Under the pieces are notes generated by a model. The model ran no database searches, was not told where the DNA came from, and saw only the letters and a list, made by a program, of their open reading frames with translations. 6,638 nucleotides of DNA from Clostridia bacterium (GTDB taxonomy: Bacteria > Bacillota > Clostridia > Oscillospirales > Acutalibacteraceae). The translations under genes and the position numbers were made by a program. The stretch spans positions 1-6,638 of the forward strand of contig JAFRZS010000018.1 in the NCBI GenBank assembly GCA_017442445.1, read 5' to 3'. This document shows, piece after piece, positions 1 through 6,451 of the stretch (within the stretch, counting starts at the first letter, position 1; the number at the start of each line of letters is the position of its first letter).

Positions 1-198
1 CTTAAGCTCTGTTGTGCTGTTCGGTGACATCGCACCACCGCGAACTCTTATAATTGCGCCAATTTCTTCAAGATACGCAAGGTCACGGTAAATAGTCATA
101 GGTGTGACATCAGGAAAAGCTTTTGTAAGGTCTTTTATCCTGATTGCACCACGCTCATTTACCATGTTGCAAATCTTTTCATGACGTATTGAATTCAA
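1..198 (-). CDS. DeoR-family transcriptional regulator, N-terminal part (runs off the left edge)
   Basis: Translation of the minus strand gives 66 residues from a TTG start at 198 and stays open to base 1, so only the N-terminal DNA-binding domain is present. It begins with NSIRHEKI, continues with an IKDL helix, then the helix-turn-helix end TPMTIYRDLAYLEEIGAI and the wing RVRGGA, which is the DeoR family pattern of short HTH followed by (H/R)GGA. DeoR proteins usually carry a C-terminal sugar-phosphate-sensing domain of the ISOCOT fold; that part lies outside the window. The TTG start is chosen because AGGA (208-211) lies 9 bases before it and because the promoter predicts transcription starting near 234. 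An in-frame ATG at 228 would add ten residues but has no ribosome binding site and would leave almost no leader. Where most family members have R or H before RDL, this one has Y. The gene is divergent from the dehydrogenase at 386 and probably regulates it, itself, or both; this is inferred from position. Confidence 0.85.
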   Translation of the reverse strand, partial: MNSIRHEKICNMVNERGAIRIKDLTKAFPDVTPMTIYRDLAYLEEIGAIIRVRGGAMSPNSTTELK

Positions 199-240
199 AA
201 CTTCACATCCTAACTTTTTTAATAACATAAAGCACTTAAA

Positions 241-269
241 ATTGTAACATTTTATAACACGGTTGTCAA
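241..269 (-). promoter_or_regulatory. Promoter of the DeoR-family regulator
   Basis: On the minus strand a perfect -35 box TTGACA (264-269) is followed after exactly 17 bases by TACAAT (241-246), with the TGn extension just upstream of the -10. Transcription would start near 234, giving a leader of about 36 bases to the TTG start. This is a strong sigma-A-type promoter. A tandem direct repeat of GTTAYAA-type decamers (239-258) covers the -10 and the adjoining spacer and could be an autoregulatory operator; that part is inference. Confidence 0.75.
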
Positions 270-271
270 TA

Positions 272-300
272 GAATTATTCCGGTTTTTCTTTAAAAATTC
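272..300. promoter_or_regulatory. Candidate shared operator between the divergent promoters
   Basis: The arms GAATTATT (272-279) and AAAAATTC (293-300) form an inverted repeat with 7 of 8 positions matching and a 13-base centre. It sits between the two divergent -35 boxes (264-269 and 312-317), a usual place for a regulator controlling both genes. The sequence is AT-rich, so chance is a real alternative. A different candidate is the pair of TGATTT direct repeats at 302-307 and 313-318, 11 bases apart, the second overlapping the plus-strand -35 box. Confidence 0.25.
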
Positions 301-311
301 GTGATTTAACA

Positions 312-340
312 TTGATTTTATTTTAAAAAAATGATACAAT
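312..340 (+). promoter_or_regulatory. Promoter of the Gfo/Idh/MocA oxidoreductase gene
   Basis: TTGATT (312-317) and TACAAT (335-340) are separated by 17 bases, and TGA directly before the -10 gives an extended -10. Transcription should start near 347, leaving a leader of about 39 bases. The ribosome binding site GGAGGT (374-379) lies 6 bases before the ATG at 386. The arrangement matches a housekeeping sigma-A promoter and mirrors the divergent promoter of the regulator. Confidence 0.75.
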
Positions 341-385
341 AATGCGATTGAAAATCATATATAATATTTTTCCGGAGGTAATATT

Positions 386-1366
386 ATGAACTTTGCTTTT
401 GCAGGATTCCGTCACGGACATGTTAACTCGCTTTATAAACTTGCTTCTGCTATGGATGAAATTAACATCGTCGGTGCCTGGGAAGAAAATGAACCCGCAA
501 GAAAAACAGCTGAAGAAAACTTAGGTGTTGTATTTACATATGACAAATATGAGGATTTGTTAAAAGATCCCAATGTTGATGTTGTCGTTTTAGGTAACTA
601 CTACGGTGCAAGAGGTCAGATGGGAATTGACGCTTTAAAAGCCGGTAAGCATATAATTGGTGACAAGCCCCTTTGTACTTCTCTTGACGAGCTTAATGAA
701 ATTGAAAAATTGGCTGCAGAGAAAAATCTTAAGGTCGGCTGTATGCTTGATTTAAGAAATACTCATTATACACATTGTGCAAGAGAAATTGTACAGAGCG
801 GTAAGCTCGGTGAAATTCACAACATACTTTTTGAAGGTCAACACGCTCTTATGTACGGCAAACGCGCTTCATGGTATTTTGAAAAAGGTAAACACGGCGG
901 TACAATCAATGATATCGCAATTCACGGTATTGACCTCGTCAGATATATTACAGGTCTTGAACTTGAAGAAGTCCTTGCGGCTCGTACATGGAATGCATAC
1001 GCTACCGAAGAACCTGACTTCAAGGACTGCGGTCAATTTATGACAAAGCTTTCAAATGGCGCAGGACTCATGGCTGATGTTTCATATGCTGCACCTCAGG
1101 GCTGCGAGTTCAACTTACCTTTCAACTGGAGATTTGTTTTCTGGGGTACTAAAGGTGTTATGGAATTCAGTCACGCAAGAGAAGATGTTTATGTTGCTTA
1201 CGAATTCGGCACTGAGCCTGAAATTCATAAACCTCAAAAACCCGCAAACACATATCTTGATGATTTCCTTTCGGACATAAAAGGTGAAAAGGTCGATTTT
1301 AATACAGCAGAAGTTATTGCTTCAACTCGCACAGCACTTACAATTCAGGCTGCTGCAGATAAATAA
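386..1366 (+). CDS. Gfo/Idh/MocA-family NAD(P)-dependent oxidoreductase
   Basis: A complete 326-residue protein, within the usual 320-390 range of the family. Residues 1-120 form the dinucleotide-binding Rossmann domain: MNFAFAGFRHGHV carries a G-F-R-H-G-H version of the glycine-rich loop, the next strand ends VGAWEEN, and GDKPLC (92-97) is the family's EKP-type motif with Asp for Glu, the lysine being K94. The C-terminal domain contains GGTINDIAIHGIDL (171-184), the conserved substrate-binding and catalytic segment, with D176, H180 and D183. Known members oxidise or reduce hydroxyls of sugars, inositols and related polyols using NAD(P); the actual substrate cannot be told from this sequence. 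No signal peptide is seen, so it is cytoplasmic. The ATG at 386 is supported by GGAGGT six bases upstream. The gene has its own promoter and a terminator 15 bases after the stop, so it appears monocistronic. It faces a DeoR-type regulator, which fits induction by a carbohydrate. Family assignment is firm; substrate and regulation are not. Confidence 0.93.
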   Translation: MNFAFAGFRHGHVNSLYKLASAMDEINIVGAWEENEPARKTAEENLGVVFTYDKYEDLLKDPNVDVVVLGNYYGARGQMGIDALKAGKHIIGDKPLCTSLDELNEIEKLAAEKNLKVGCMLDLRNTHYTHCAREIVQSGKLGEIHNILFEGQHALMYGKRASWYFEKGKHGGTINDIAIHGIDLVRYITGLELEEVLAARTWNAYATEEPDFKDCGQFMTKLSNGAGLMADVSYAAPQGCEFNLPFNWRFVFWGTKGVMEFSHAREDVYVAYEFGTEPEIHKPQKPANTYLDDFLSDIKGEKVDFNTAEVIASTRTALTIQAAADK

Positions 1367-1380
1367 TATATAATGTCTCT

Positions 1381-1415
1381 TCCCTGCCGTTCATGATTTC
1401 GGCAGGGATTTTTTT
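1381..1415 (+). terminator. Rho-independent terminator of the oxidoreductase gene
   Basis: TCCCTGCCG (1381-1389) pairs perfectly with CGGCAGGGA (1400-1408) around a 10-base loop and is followed by seven T residues (1409-1415). The hairpin begins 14 bases after the stop codon. Confidence 0.9.
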
Positions 1416-1429
1416 ACTTTCCGATATAC

Positions 1430-1462
1430 AAAAACCGCCGACTTTTCAGTCGGCGGTTTTTT
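1430..1462. terminator. Bidirectional Rho-independent terminator between convergent genes
   Basis: The arms AAAACCGCCGACT (1431-1443) and AGTCGGCGGTTTT (1448-1460) pair perfectly around the 4-base loop TTTC. The stem is flanked by A residues on the left and T residues on the right, so it can end transcription in both directions. On the minus strand it lies 11 bases after the stop of the large surface-protein gene and is its obvious terminator. On the plus strand it backs up the hairpin at 1381. Confidence 0.88.
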
Positions 1463-1473
1463 CATTTTAAAAT

Positions 1474-4400
1474 TTAGATTACAACACTGTAAAGGTCTGT
1501 ATAGATAACTTTGATTTCACCATACTTATCAACATACGCAAGATATGAAACTGCGAAATACTCCCTGTTGGGTGTTGCGTTAAGTGTTACCTTGTACTGT
1601 CCGTCTGCTTCGGTTGATGCTGTTTTACCGTGTTTGATTGCATCGTAATCAGATGCATTTTCAAGTGTAAGTTTATCAGCTAACTGAGCCTCAGTTGTAA
1701 GAAGTATGCCCGATTCAATAAATGTATATCTGTAATCAGGTAAACTTCTTTCTGATACAAAAGACAATTTGTTGCCGTTTATTATCGCGGACAAGCTGAT
1801 TGTCGGAACTTCGTTTACAGCTTCAGCATAGACAGCATTAAGGTTTGTTTTTGTGATTACATAGAATGTATATGTTTCAGCATAGGACACTATTGTTTTT
1901 CCGTTATCAATTGACCAACCTGCAAATACCATACCTTCAGGAATTGCTGTTTCGTCAACAGTAACAATAAGCTTCGTATTATACTTAACTGCATCAAGAT
2001 TGATGAGACCGTTAACTGTGCCGCCGGATACCGTTACTGTGTAGAAATCAGCAGTTCTGATATATACTGCATTGACTGTCATATCACCTGATACTTTTGA
2101 GAAATCCTTATCCCATCCGTCAAATACATAACCGTCATAGTAGAAATACGACATATCAGGTGCAACTGCACTGTCTCCTGATGCTACTTCCTGCTTATCA
2201 ACAACAACTCCGTTTTTATCCTTAAAGATGACAGTAAATGTATCCTCCGAAACAGGAGTAAACATAGCAATCAATCTGTAATCAGATACCAATGTCGTGC
2301 TGATCGTTGCAGTAACAGAAACAACCTTGCCTGAGTTCATATCCATCCAACCGATGAATTTATATCCGCTTAACGGATTTGCTGTCAAGAGAATATTTGT
2401 ATTCTTATCAAATACTTTGACAAAATCTTCAAATTCACTTTTTCCGTTATTGATTGAAACCGCACCGTTTCCGTCAATATAGACTTCAACTTCAAATCTC
2501 GGCGTATCTTCAAGCCAGAGTGCATAAACCTGTACATCATATGTCGCTACCATGTCATCAAGCGGCATTGTGCAGTTTTCATCAATGAACCAACCGCCGA
2601 ATTTATAACCGTTTCTTACAGGTGTTTCAAGTAAGTCAATAATCTTTGTTCCGTATGTAAGATTCAAGACAAGATTCTGTTCCTCAACATTTTCACCGTC
2701 ATCTTTTCCATCATCTACAATAACCTCAAATTTATCAAAGTTACTGCTTGTTGTCATCTGACCCCAGATTCTGTTCATTTCATTGTAATAGCCGTCAATG
2801 ATATCCTGCTGTGAATCTGTCAAAGTCCAGTCAACTGCTTTATAAGCATTAACAAAAGCCTGTCTGAACTCAAGCTTATACTGTGCCGTATTGCTTGAAA
2901 GATATTGGTTCCAAAGGTTAATTATCTTGTCGTAAGCACCACCAGCTTCTGTGGACTTGATTTCATTGATAAGGTCATACAAAACAGCAACAGTTTCATC
3001 AAGGTCAAAAGTTGACGGATCAACAGAATCTGTAAGAAGTTCACGTGCTGAACGGAAATATTCGTCAGCCAACTGAAGAAGTTCCTGGTCATAAGACTCA
3101 TAGAAAACCTTTGAGCCGTCAGTGTTCTTTTTACTTACTTCCAAAAAATATTCTGTACCCTTGAGTGTGATTGTCTCTTTCACATCTTCAAGTTCAGTAA
3201 AAGATTTCGCAAACTCATTAAGTACCTCTACAAGAGGAGTCCAGTCTTCAACGTCTGATTTAAGGATAAGACCTGAAATAGCCTCGTCAATATTAGACGC
3301 AAAAATATCAACTGCTGCCTGCTGAGTTGTATTATAATCATACTTAATTTTACCCTCAGCCAATTCAACCTGTCTCCATGTCTGTGCAGTAAAAGTATTG
3401 ATACCGCAATTTTCTGTCGGAGGTTCAGATTTGTCATAAGTAAATGTGCCTTCTCTTATCTGATTGATTCTTTCAATCTGTGCTTCAACTTTTGAATAAT
3501 CTGCAGGATTGAACGCCATCTGATTCAAAGCATCATAAATACCGACAGCTGCCTGTTCAATTTCTTCCTTCAAGGAATAGTCAAACATCAGGTTCTTTGT
3601 TGAGTTGGGTGAAAAGTCTGTGATATATTCCTTTGCTACATTGAACGCATCGACAAGAACATTGCGTGACTCTTCAGTATAGTAATAAAGTCTGCCTTCG
3701 GGATATAAGTCCGGAGAACGCTCAAGGAACAAGAAATCAAGTGACTTTGTATCCTTGTTTACACGAACATAGTCAGACATGCCCATCTTACCGTTACAAT
3801 CGTTACATACTGCCTGAGTAAGACGTTTCATACTCCAACCGCAATAAAGTTCAACGCTTTCTGCAGGGAATGATGTTGTCTGTCTGTAGGGTGTGTATGT
3901 ATAAGTGCCGTCTGCATTTTCAACTCTTGTGTACCAGGAGTTTGCAGTTGCATGGAAATCATTCATTCCTGTTGTATCAGGGATAAATTTAACTGCGTGT
4001 ACCTCGGGAACAGGATCCTGATAAAGACCTGAGAATGTCTGATCAGGCTGACCGTTATTATAGTGAAGCGTAAAGCTTGTTGTATTTCTCTGCCAGATTG
4101 CTTTAAGCTGTATGGTTGTACCGGTCTGTCCGTAATCAGGTATCGCTACCTGTGCACCGGGCTGATATTCAACGCCGTTCAATTCCCAAGCATAGAAGGA
4201 GTAACCTACTCTCGTTACACAATCAGCTCCCGGAAGATTGAAACGGGTTCCGTAAATAACTCTTAAAATTCTGTCATCAATTTTAATAATATCCTGACCG
4301 TCAACAACATTGTTCAGCCATGTCTGGTATTCATTTGTCAGAGATCCGCTGTTTACATCAAGATTGATGTAGAACGACTTTTTAGTCCACTGTGCATAAA

Positions 4401-6360
4401 GTGTAATTTCAGGATTTTCATCTGTTGGTGTTGCCGCATTACAAAGTGACGGCATGTCAGGATCTGTATGCCAACCTGTGAAATCATATCCTTCACGGTA
4501 GAATACTGCATACGGATTTACATTCAATGCCCATGTTGTATTAAGAACCATAGTCTTGAATACTGTTCTTGATGTAAGCGGTTTCATCTGATAGTCTTTG
4601 ATATCAGAAATTGTACCCGAATAGTTAAAATCAAGTGTGACCGAACCTACATTATTTTTCCAAAGAGCATAAAGTGTAATTTCTCTTACTTCATTTTTTG
4701 AACCGTCGAAGAAATCACTTGCATAAATCAAGTTACCCGGTAAGTTTGTATATTCTGCTGCAGAACCCGGTATTGTTGACCATGCTCTGAATTTCATATA
4801 GTTGTACATGATCTCGCCGTTTTCAAGTTCTTTGTGAACTAACCACATACAGGAAGGATAAACCTGAGTCTGATCTTCCCATGTGATAGTTATGGGCTTA
4901 GTATCAACACCACCCATAAGCTCACCAAAGAAACCGTTATCCGTCGGGAGACTTGCATCAAAGTAAATAGTATAAGTTAAAGCTTCCCAAGTGGGTTCAA
5001 AAACTACAGGAGTTGTATATGTATCCTGTAAAATAAACTGATATTTTGCATTTTCACCTGCATTATCAAAAAGTACTGTACTTGAATTATATGATCTGAA
5101 GCGCTTCCATTGTTTAAAAGCATAACCAGTTCTCTCAAGTTTTTCAGCATCAAGCCAACAACCAGCGGGTGTTGTCGGAGTTATTGTGTTATAGGTATAT
5201 GTTGCCTGTACAAATGCTCTGTCATTCTGTGCAGTAACATCTGAGAACAGTTTTACCGTAAAATAGTACGGTGCTACTGAGTTTGTACAATCTGTTGTCT
5301 TGAACTGACATCTGATCTTAAGATTCATAACCGCAGCTCTGAGGTTGTTATACTCAGCGTCAATTGTTGACTGCGGAACACCGCCGCAAAGAATCTTACG
5401 AGCTGAAACCAAAGCTTCTTCATATTTGTTCCAAGCTGAAGCATCTGCTGCTGTGTATGACGCTTTATAGCTCGCTCTCTTTGATGTACCTGCACCTGTA
5501 TTAGCTTCTGAAGCATAGAGGTTCCAGAGAGCAAATGTACTAACATGTACATATTTGATTGAAAAAGATGTTCCTGCAAGTGTATCAACGTGCGACTCAT
5601 CTTTATGGTGAGTTGCGATAGAAAGACTGTAAGCAACTGTCTGAGATGTACCGGAAGCCGCCGAAGAAGAAGAGAAACTGGGTTCAGCATAATCTGATGA
5701 ATTATTCTTCGGAATAGTCAATGTTGACGGAGTGAACGTATATGAAGAGCTGCTTATTTTTACCGTTTTGTTTGTTACATATCCACCGCCCTTATTCTGA
5801 GCATAGATACTTAACGAGGAGAAGTCAGTTACACCGTAGTTTTTACCTATATCGTTTTTGGCGTTGACATCGTGATAAAATGTACCTGTAAGACCTGTTC
5901 CTCTCGTACCGAAGTTGTAATTACCTCCTTCACCGTCACCTTTTGAAAAGCCAACAGTAACAGCCGATGAATTTGAAACTGCGTGAAGACCGTCAACTTC
6001 AAAATATGTATCACAGTTAGCTTCAGTTTCAACGTGTCCCCAAGCATCTTCTCTCTTATAGGTACCGTTTACATAGAACTTGAGCGTCATACCGTCTGTC
6101 GGGTCACGCTCATCGTTCATCGCCTGTTCGGAAACTTCAAAATCTTCTCTCTCAGAGGTATCAGCAGGAGTTGAAGTGCCGTTTTCAGGCAAAGTTGCAG
6201 AATTTTCGTCTGCAGCATCAGAATTGCTCAAGGCATCTGACACCCAACCTATGACATTATTCACGGCATCGGTAATTTTAAGCGCCGTGTTGCTTGTTAC
6301 GGGGATTGATGAAAAAGACATCACCGCCGCAAGAATTAATGAAAATACCTTCATTAACAT
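1474..6360 (-). CDS. Giant secreted multidomain surface protein with InlB B-type repeats and FIVAR-like helical modules
   Basis: A complete 1628-residue protein whose ATG at 6360 has GGAGGT (6367-6372) six bases upstream; ATG at residue 3 is a less well placed alternative. Residues 1-23 look like a Sec signal peptide: one lysine, a hydrophobic core, and a possible signal-peptidase site after VTS. Then come an acidic Ser/Thr-rich linker (about 42-90), an unrecognised beta-rich, Ser/Asn-rich domain (about 90-275), and a FIVAR-like helical module (302-347). Five B-type repeats follow (352-842), each with a GYxFxxW-like core and most ending in ITLYAxW-like strands. A largely helical region (about 845-1210) contains three further FIVAR-like stretches. 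Four more B-type repeats (1210-1511) and an unassigned C-terminal domain (1518-1628) complete it. Such repeats are common in extracellular proteins of Firmicutes and act as stalks or adhesive modules, so a surface or adhesin role is inferred; no enzyme domain is recognised. No LPXTG, SLH, dockerin or C-terminal membrane segment is visible. Thirteen cysteines, including CNDC (852-855), are unusual for a secreted Firmicutes protein. It is transcribed alone. Confidence 0.92.
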   Translation of the reverse strand: MLMKVFSLILAAVMSFSSIPVTSNTALKITDAVNNVIGWVSDALSNSDAADENSATLPENGTSTPADTSEREDFEVSEQAMNDERDPTDGMTLKFYVNGTYKREDAWGHVETEANCDTYFEVDGLHAVSNSSAVTVGFSKGDGEGGNYNFGTRGTGLTGTFYHDVNAKNDIGKNYGVTDFSSLSIYAQNKGGGYVTNKTVKISSSSYTFTPSTLTIPKNNSSDYAEPSFSSSSAASGTSQTVAYSLSIATHHKDESHVDTLAGTSFSIKYVHVSTFALWNLYASEANTGAGTSKRASYKASYTAADASAWNKYEEALVSARKILCGGVPQSTIDAEYNNLRAAVMNLKIRCQFKTTDCTNSVAPYYFTVKLFSDVTAQNDRAFVQATYTYNTITPTTPAGCWLDAEKLERTGYAFKQWKRFRSYNSSTVLFDNAGENAKYQFILQDTYTTPVVFEPTWEALTYTIYFDASLPTDNGFFGELMGGVDTKPITITWEDQTQVYPSCMWLVHKELENGEIMYNYMKFRAWSTIPGSAAEYTNLPGNLIYASDFFDGSKNEVREITLYALWKNNVGSVTLDFNYSGTISDIKDYQMKPLTSRTVFKTMVLNTTWALNVNPYAVFYREGYDFTGWHTDPDMPSLCNAATPTDENPEITLYAQWTKKSFYINLDVNSGSLTNEYQTWLNNVVDGQDIIKIDDRILRVIYGTRFNLPGADCVTRVGYSFYAWELNGVEYQPGAQVAIPDYGQTGTTIQLKAIWQRNTTSFTLHYNNGQPDQTFSGLYQDPVPEVHAVKFIPDTTGMNDFHATANSWYTRVENADGTYTYTPYRQTTSFPAESVELYCGWSMKRLTQAVCNDCNGKMGMSDYVRVNKDTKSLDFLFLERSPDLYPEGRLYYYTEESRNVLVDAFNVAKEYITDFSPNSTKNLMFDYSLKEEIEQAAVGIYDALNQMAFNPADYSKVEAQIERINQIREGTFTYDKSEPPTENCGINTFTAQTWRQVELAEGKIKYDYNTTQQAAVDIFASNIDEAISGLILKSDVEDWTPLVEVLNEFAKSFTELEDVKETITLKGTEYFLEVSKKNTDGSKVFYESYDQELLQLADEYFRSARELLTDSVDPSTFDLDETVAVLYDLINEIKSTEAGGAYDKIINLWNQYLSSNTAQYKLEFRQAFVNAYKAVDWTLTDSQQDIIDGYYNEMNRIWGQMTTSSNFDKFEVIVDDGKDDGENVEEQNLVLNLTYGTKIIDLLETPVRNGYKFGGWFIDENCTMPLDDMVATYDVQVYALWLEDTPRFEVEVYIDGNGAVSINNGKSEFEDFVKVFDKNTNILLTANPLSGYKFIGWMDMNSGKVVSVTATISTTLVSDYRLIAMFTPVSEDTFTVIFKDKNGVVVDKQEVASGDSAVAPDMSYFYYDGYVFDGWDKDFSKVSGDMTVNAVYIRTADFYTVTVSGGTVNGLINLDAVKYNTKLIVTVDETAIPEGMVFAGWSIDNGKTIVSYAETYTFYVITKTNLNAVYAEAVNEVPTISLSAIINGNKLSFVSERSLPDYRYTFIESGILLTTEAQLADKLTLENASDYDAIKHGKTASTEADGQYKVTLNATPNREYFAVSYLAYVDKYGEIKVIYTDLYSVVI
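1477..1809 (-). other. C-terminal domain of the giant protein without a recognised anchor (residues 1518-1628)
   Basis: The last 111 residues run from PTISLSAIINGNKLSFVSE through YTFIESGILL, DKLTLENAS, YKVTLNATP and YFAVSYLAYVDKYGEIKVIY to the end. The alternation of strands and the E-S-G-I-L-L and YLAYVDKYGEIK motifs resemble C-terminal domains I associate with large secreted proteins of Ruminococcaceae, but I cannot name a family. There is no LPXTG, no positively charged tail and no transmembrane helix. It may take part in non-covalent retention at the surface, or the protein may simply be released. Confidence 0.45.
1828..2733 (-). repeat. Second block of four B-type repeats, residues 1210-1511
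   Basis: Cores are GYKFGGW (1251-1257), GYKFIGW (1332-1338), GYVFDGW (1410-1416) and GMVFAGW (1476-1482). Terminal strands are VQVYALW (1276-1282), YRLIAMF (1361-1367), MTVNAVY (1427-1433) and TNLNAVY (1505-1511). Only the first copy has the classical terminal Trp; the next three end in Phe or Tyr and start with TVIF/TVTV-type strands, so they belong to a related subtype of the bacterial-repeat superfamily rather than being copies of the first block. Confidence 0.8.
2731..3807 (-). repeat. Central helical region with FIVAR-like modules, residues 852-1210
   Basis: This stretch lacks the GYxFxxW pattern and is made of amphipathic helices. Three FIVAR-like pieces can be picked out: around 894-945 (YTEESRNVLVDAFNVAKEYI, then the helix EEIEQAAVGIYDAL), around 990-1035 (FTAQTWRQVELAEGKI, then IDEAISGL), and around 1087-1133 (ESYDQELLQLADEYFRSARELL, then VAVLYDLINEI abbreviated here by its ends). 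Linking pieces such as NPADYSKVEAQI and DVEDWTPLVEVL also resemble the helices that join FIVAR repeats. The segment starts with CNDC (852-855). Module borders are approximate and set by eye. Confidence 0.5.
3835..5307 (-). repeat. First block of five InlB/Listeria-Bacteroides B-type repeats, residues 352-842
   Basis: Five diverged beta repeats can be phased by a core aromatic motif and a terminal strand. Cores are GYAFKQW (412-418), YMKFRAW (521-527), GYDFTGW (624-630), GYSFYAW (719-725) and a degenerate ATANSW (804-809). Terminal strands are VVFEPTW (452-458), ITLYALW (561-567), ITLYAQW (652-658), IQLKAIW (750-756) and VELYCGW (836-842). The family is the beta-grasp-like B repeat first described in Listeria internalin B (Flg_new). 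Repeat lengths vary because of loop insertions, and DNA identity between copies is low, so the array is old. Confidence 0.85.
5320..5457 (-). repeat. FIVAR-like helical module, residues 302-347
   Basis: The pattern YTAADASAWNKYEEAL followed by a second helix ending NNLRAAVMNL matches the FIVAR layout: Y-T, a tryptophan, an AL(x)nA helix, a T/S-Q turn region, and a closing L-x-x-A-x-x-x-L helix. FIVAR modules are three-helix bundles found in extracellular adhesins and glycan-active enzymes, usually as spacers or ligand-binding units. Here one lies between the unassigned N-terminal domain and the first beta repeats. Confidence 0.65.
5536..6093 (-). other. Unassigned N-terminal beta-rich domain of the giant protein (residues 90-275)
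   Basis: The segment alternates short hydrophobic strands with Gly, Ser and Asn turns, starting MTLKFYVNGTY and containing the glycine-rich stretch GDGEGGNYNFGTRGTG (141-156). Residues 203-240 are very rich in serine. I do not recognise a family. Its place just after the linker and before the first helical module suggests the exposed functional domain, but this is inference. Confidence 0.4.
6286..6360 (-). other. Signal peptide region of the giant surface protein
   Basis: Residues 1-25 carry K4 followed by an uninterrupted hydrophobic stretch from V5 to F16, then a polar Ser/Thr segment. V21-T-S23 satisfies the small-residue rule at -3 and -1 for signal peptidase I, so cleavage before N24 is the best guess. 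There is no lipobox cysteine, so it is not a lipoprotein. Confidence 0.8.
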
Positions 6361-6417
6361 AATAATACCTCCGATTTATAAAATACTAATTTTCCGTACA
6401 GAATATCTTTATACTAC

Positions 6418-6446
6418 ATTATATAGTACACCTACTCTATTTTCCA
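6418..6446 (-). promoter_or_regulatory. Candidate proximal promoter of the giant surface-protein gene
   Basis: On the minus strand a consensus -10 box TATAAT (6418-6423) has TGGAAA (6441-6446) as a 4-of-6 -35 box at 17 bases. The start would fall near 6411, with a leader of about 50 bases to the ATG. The -10 lies in the centre of an inverted repeat, TACTA (6412-6416) and TAGTA (6424-6428), where a regulator could bind. Confidence 0.5.
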
Positions 6447-6451
6447 TTATT

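Noticed and set aside
777..1280. Two small open frames inside the oxidoreductase gene
   Set aside because: The host frame has intact family motifs across this region, so the others are shadows.
1381..1462. Paired hairpins as a CRISPR repeat or mobile-element end
   Set aside because: Both have the form of intrinsic terminators directly after stop codons, the stems differ in sequence, and no flanking duplication is seen.
5325..5690. Minus-strand open frame of 121 codons in another frame of the large gene
   Set aside because: It is fully inside the 1628-residue gene on the same strand, is a leucine/histidine/glutamine-rich artefact of codon bias, and has no start signal.
1474..6360. Large protein as a toxin, secretion effector or polymorphic toxin
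   Set aside because: No toxin domain, pre-toxin linker, RHS or immunity gene is present; the C-terminus is a beta domain and the gene stands alone between terminators.
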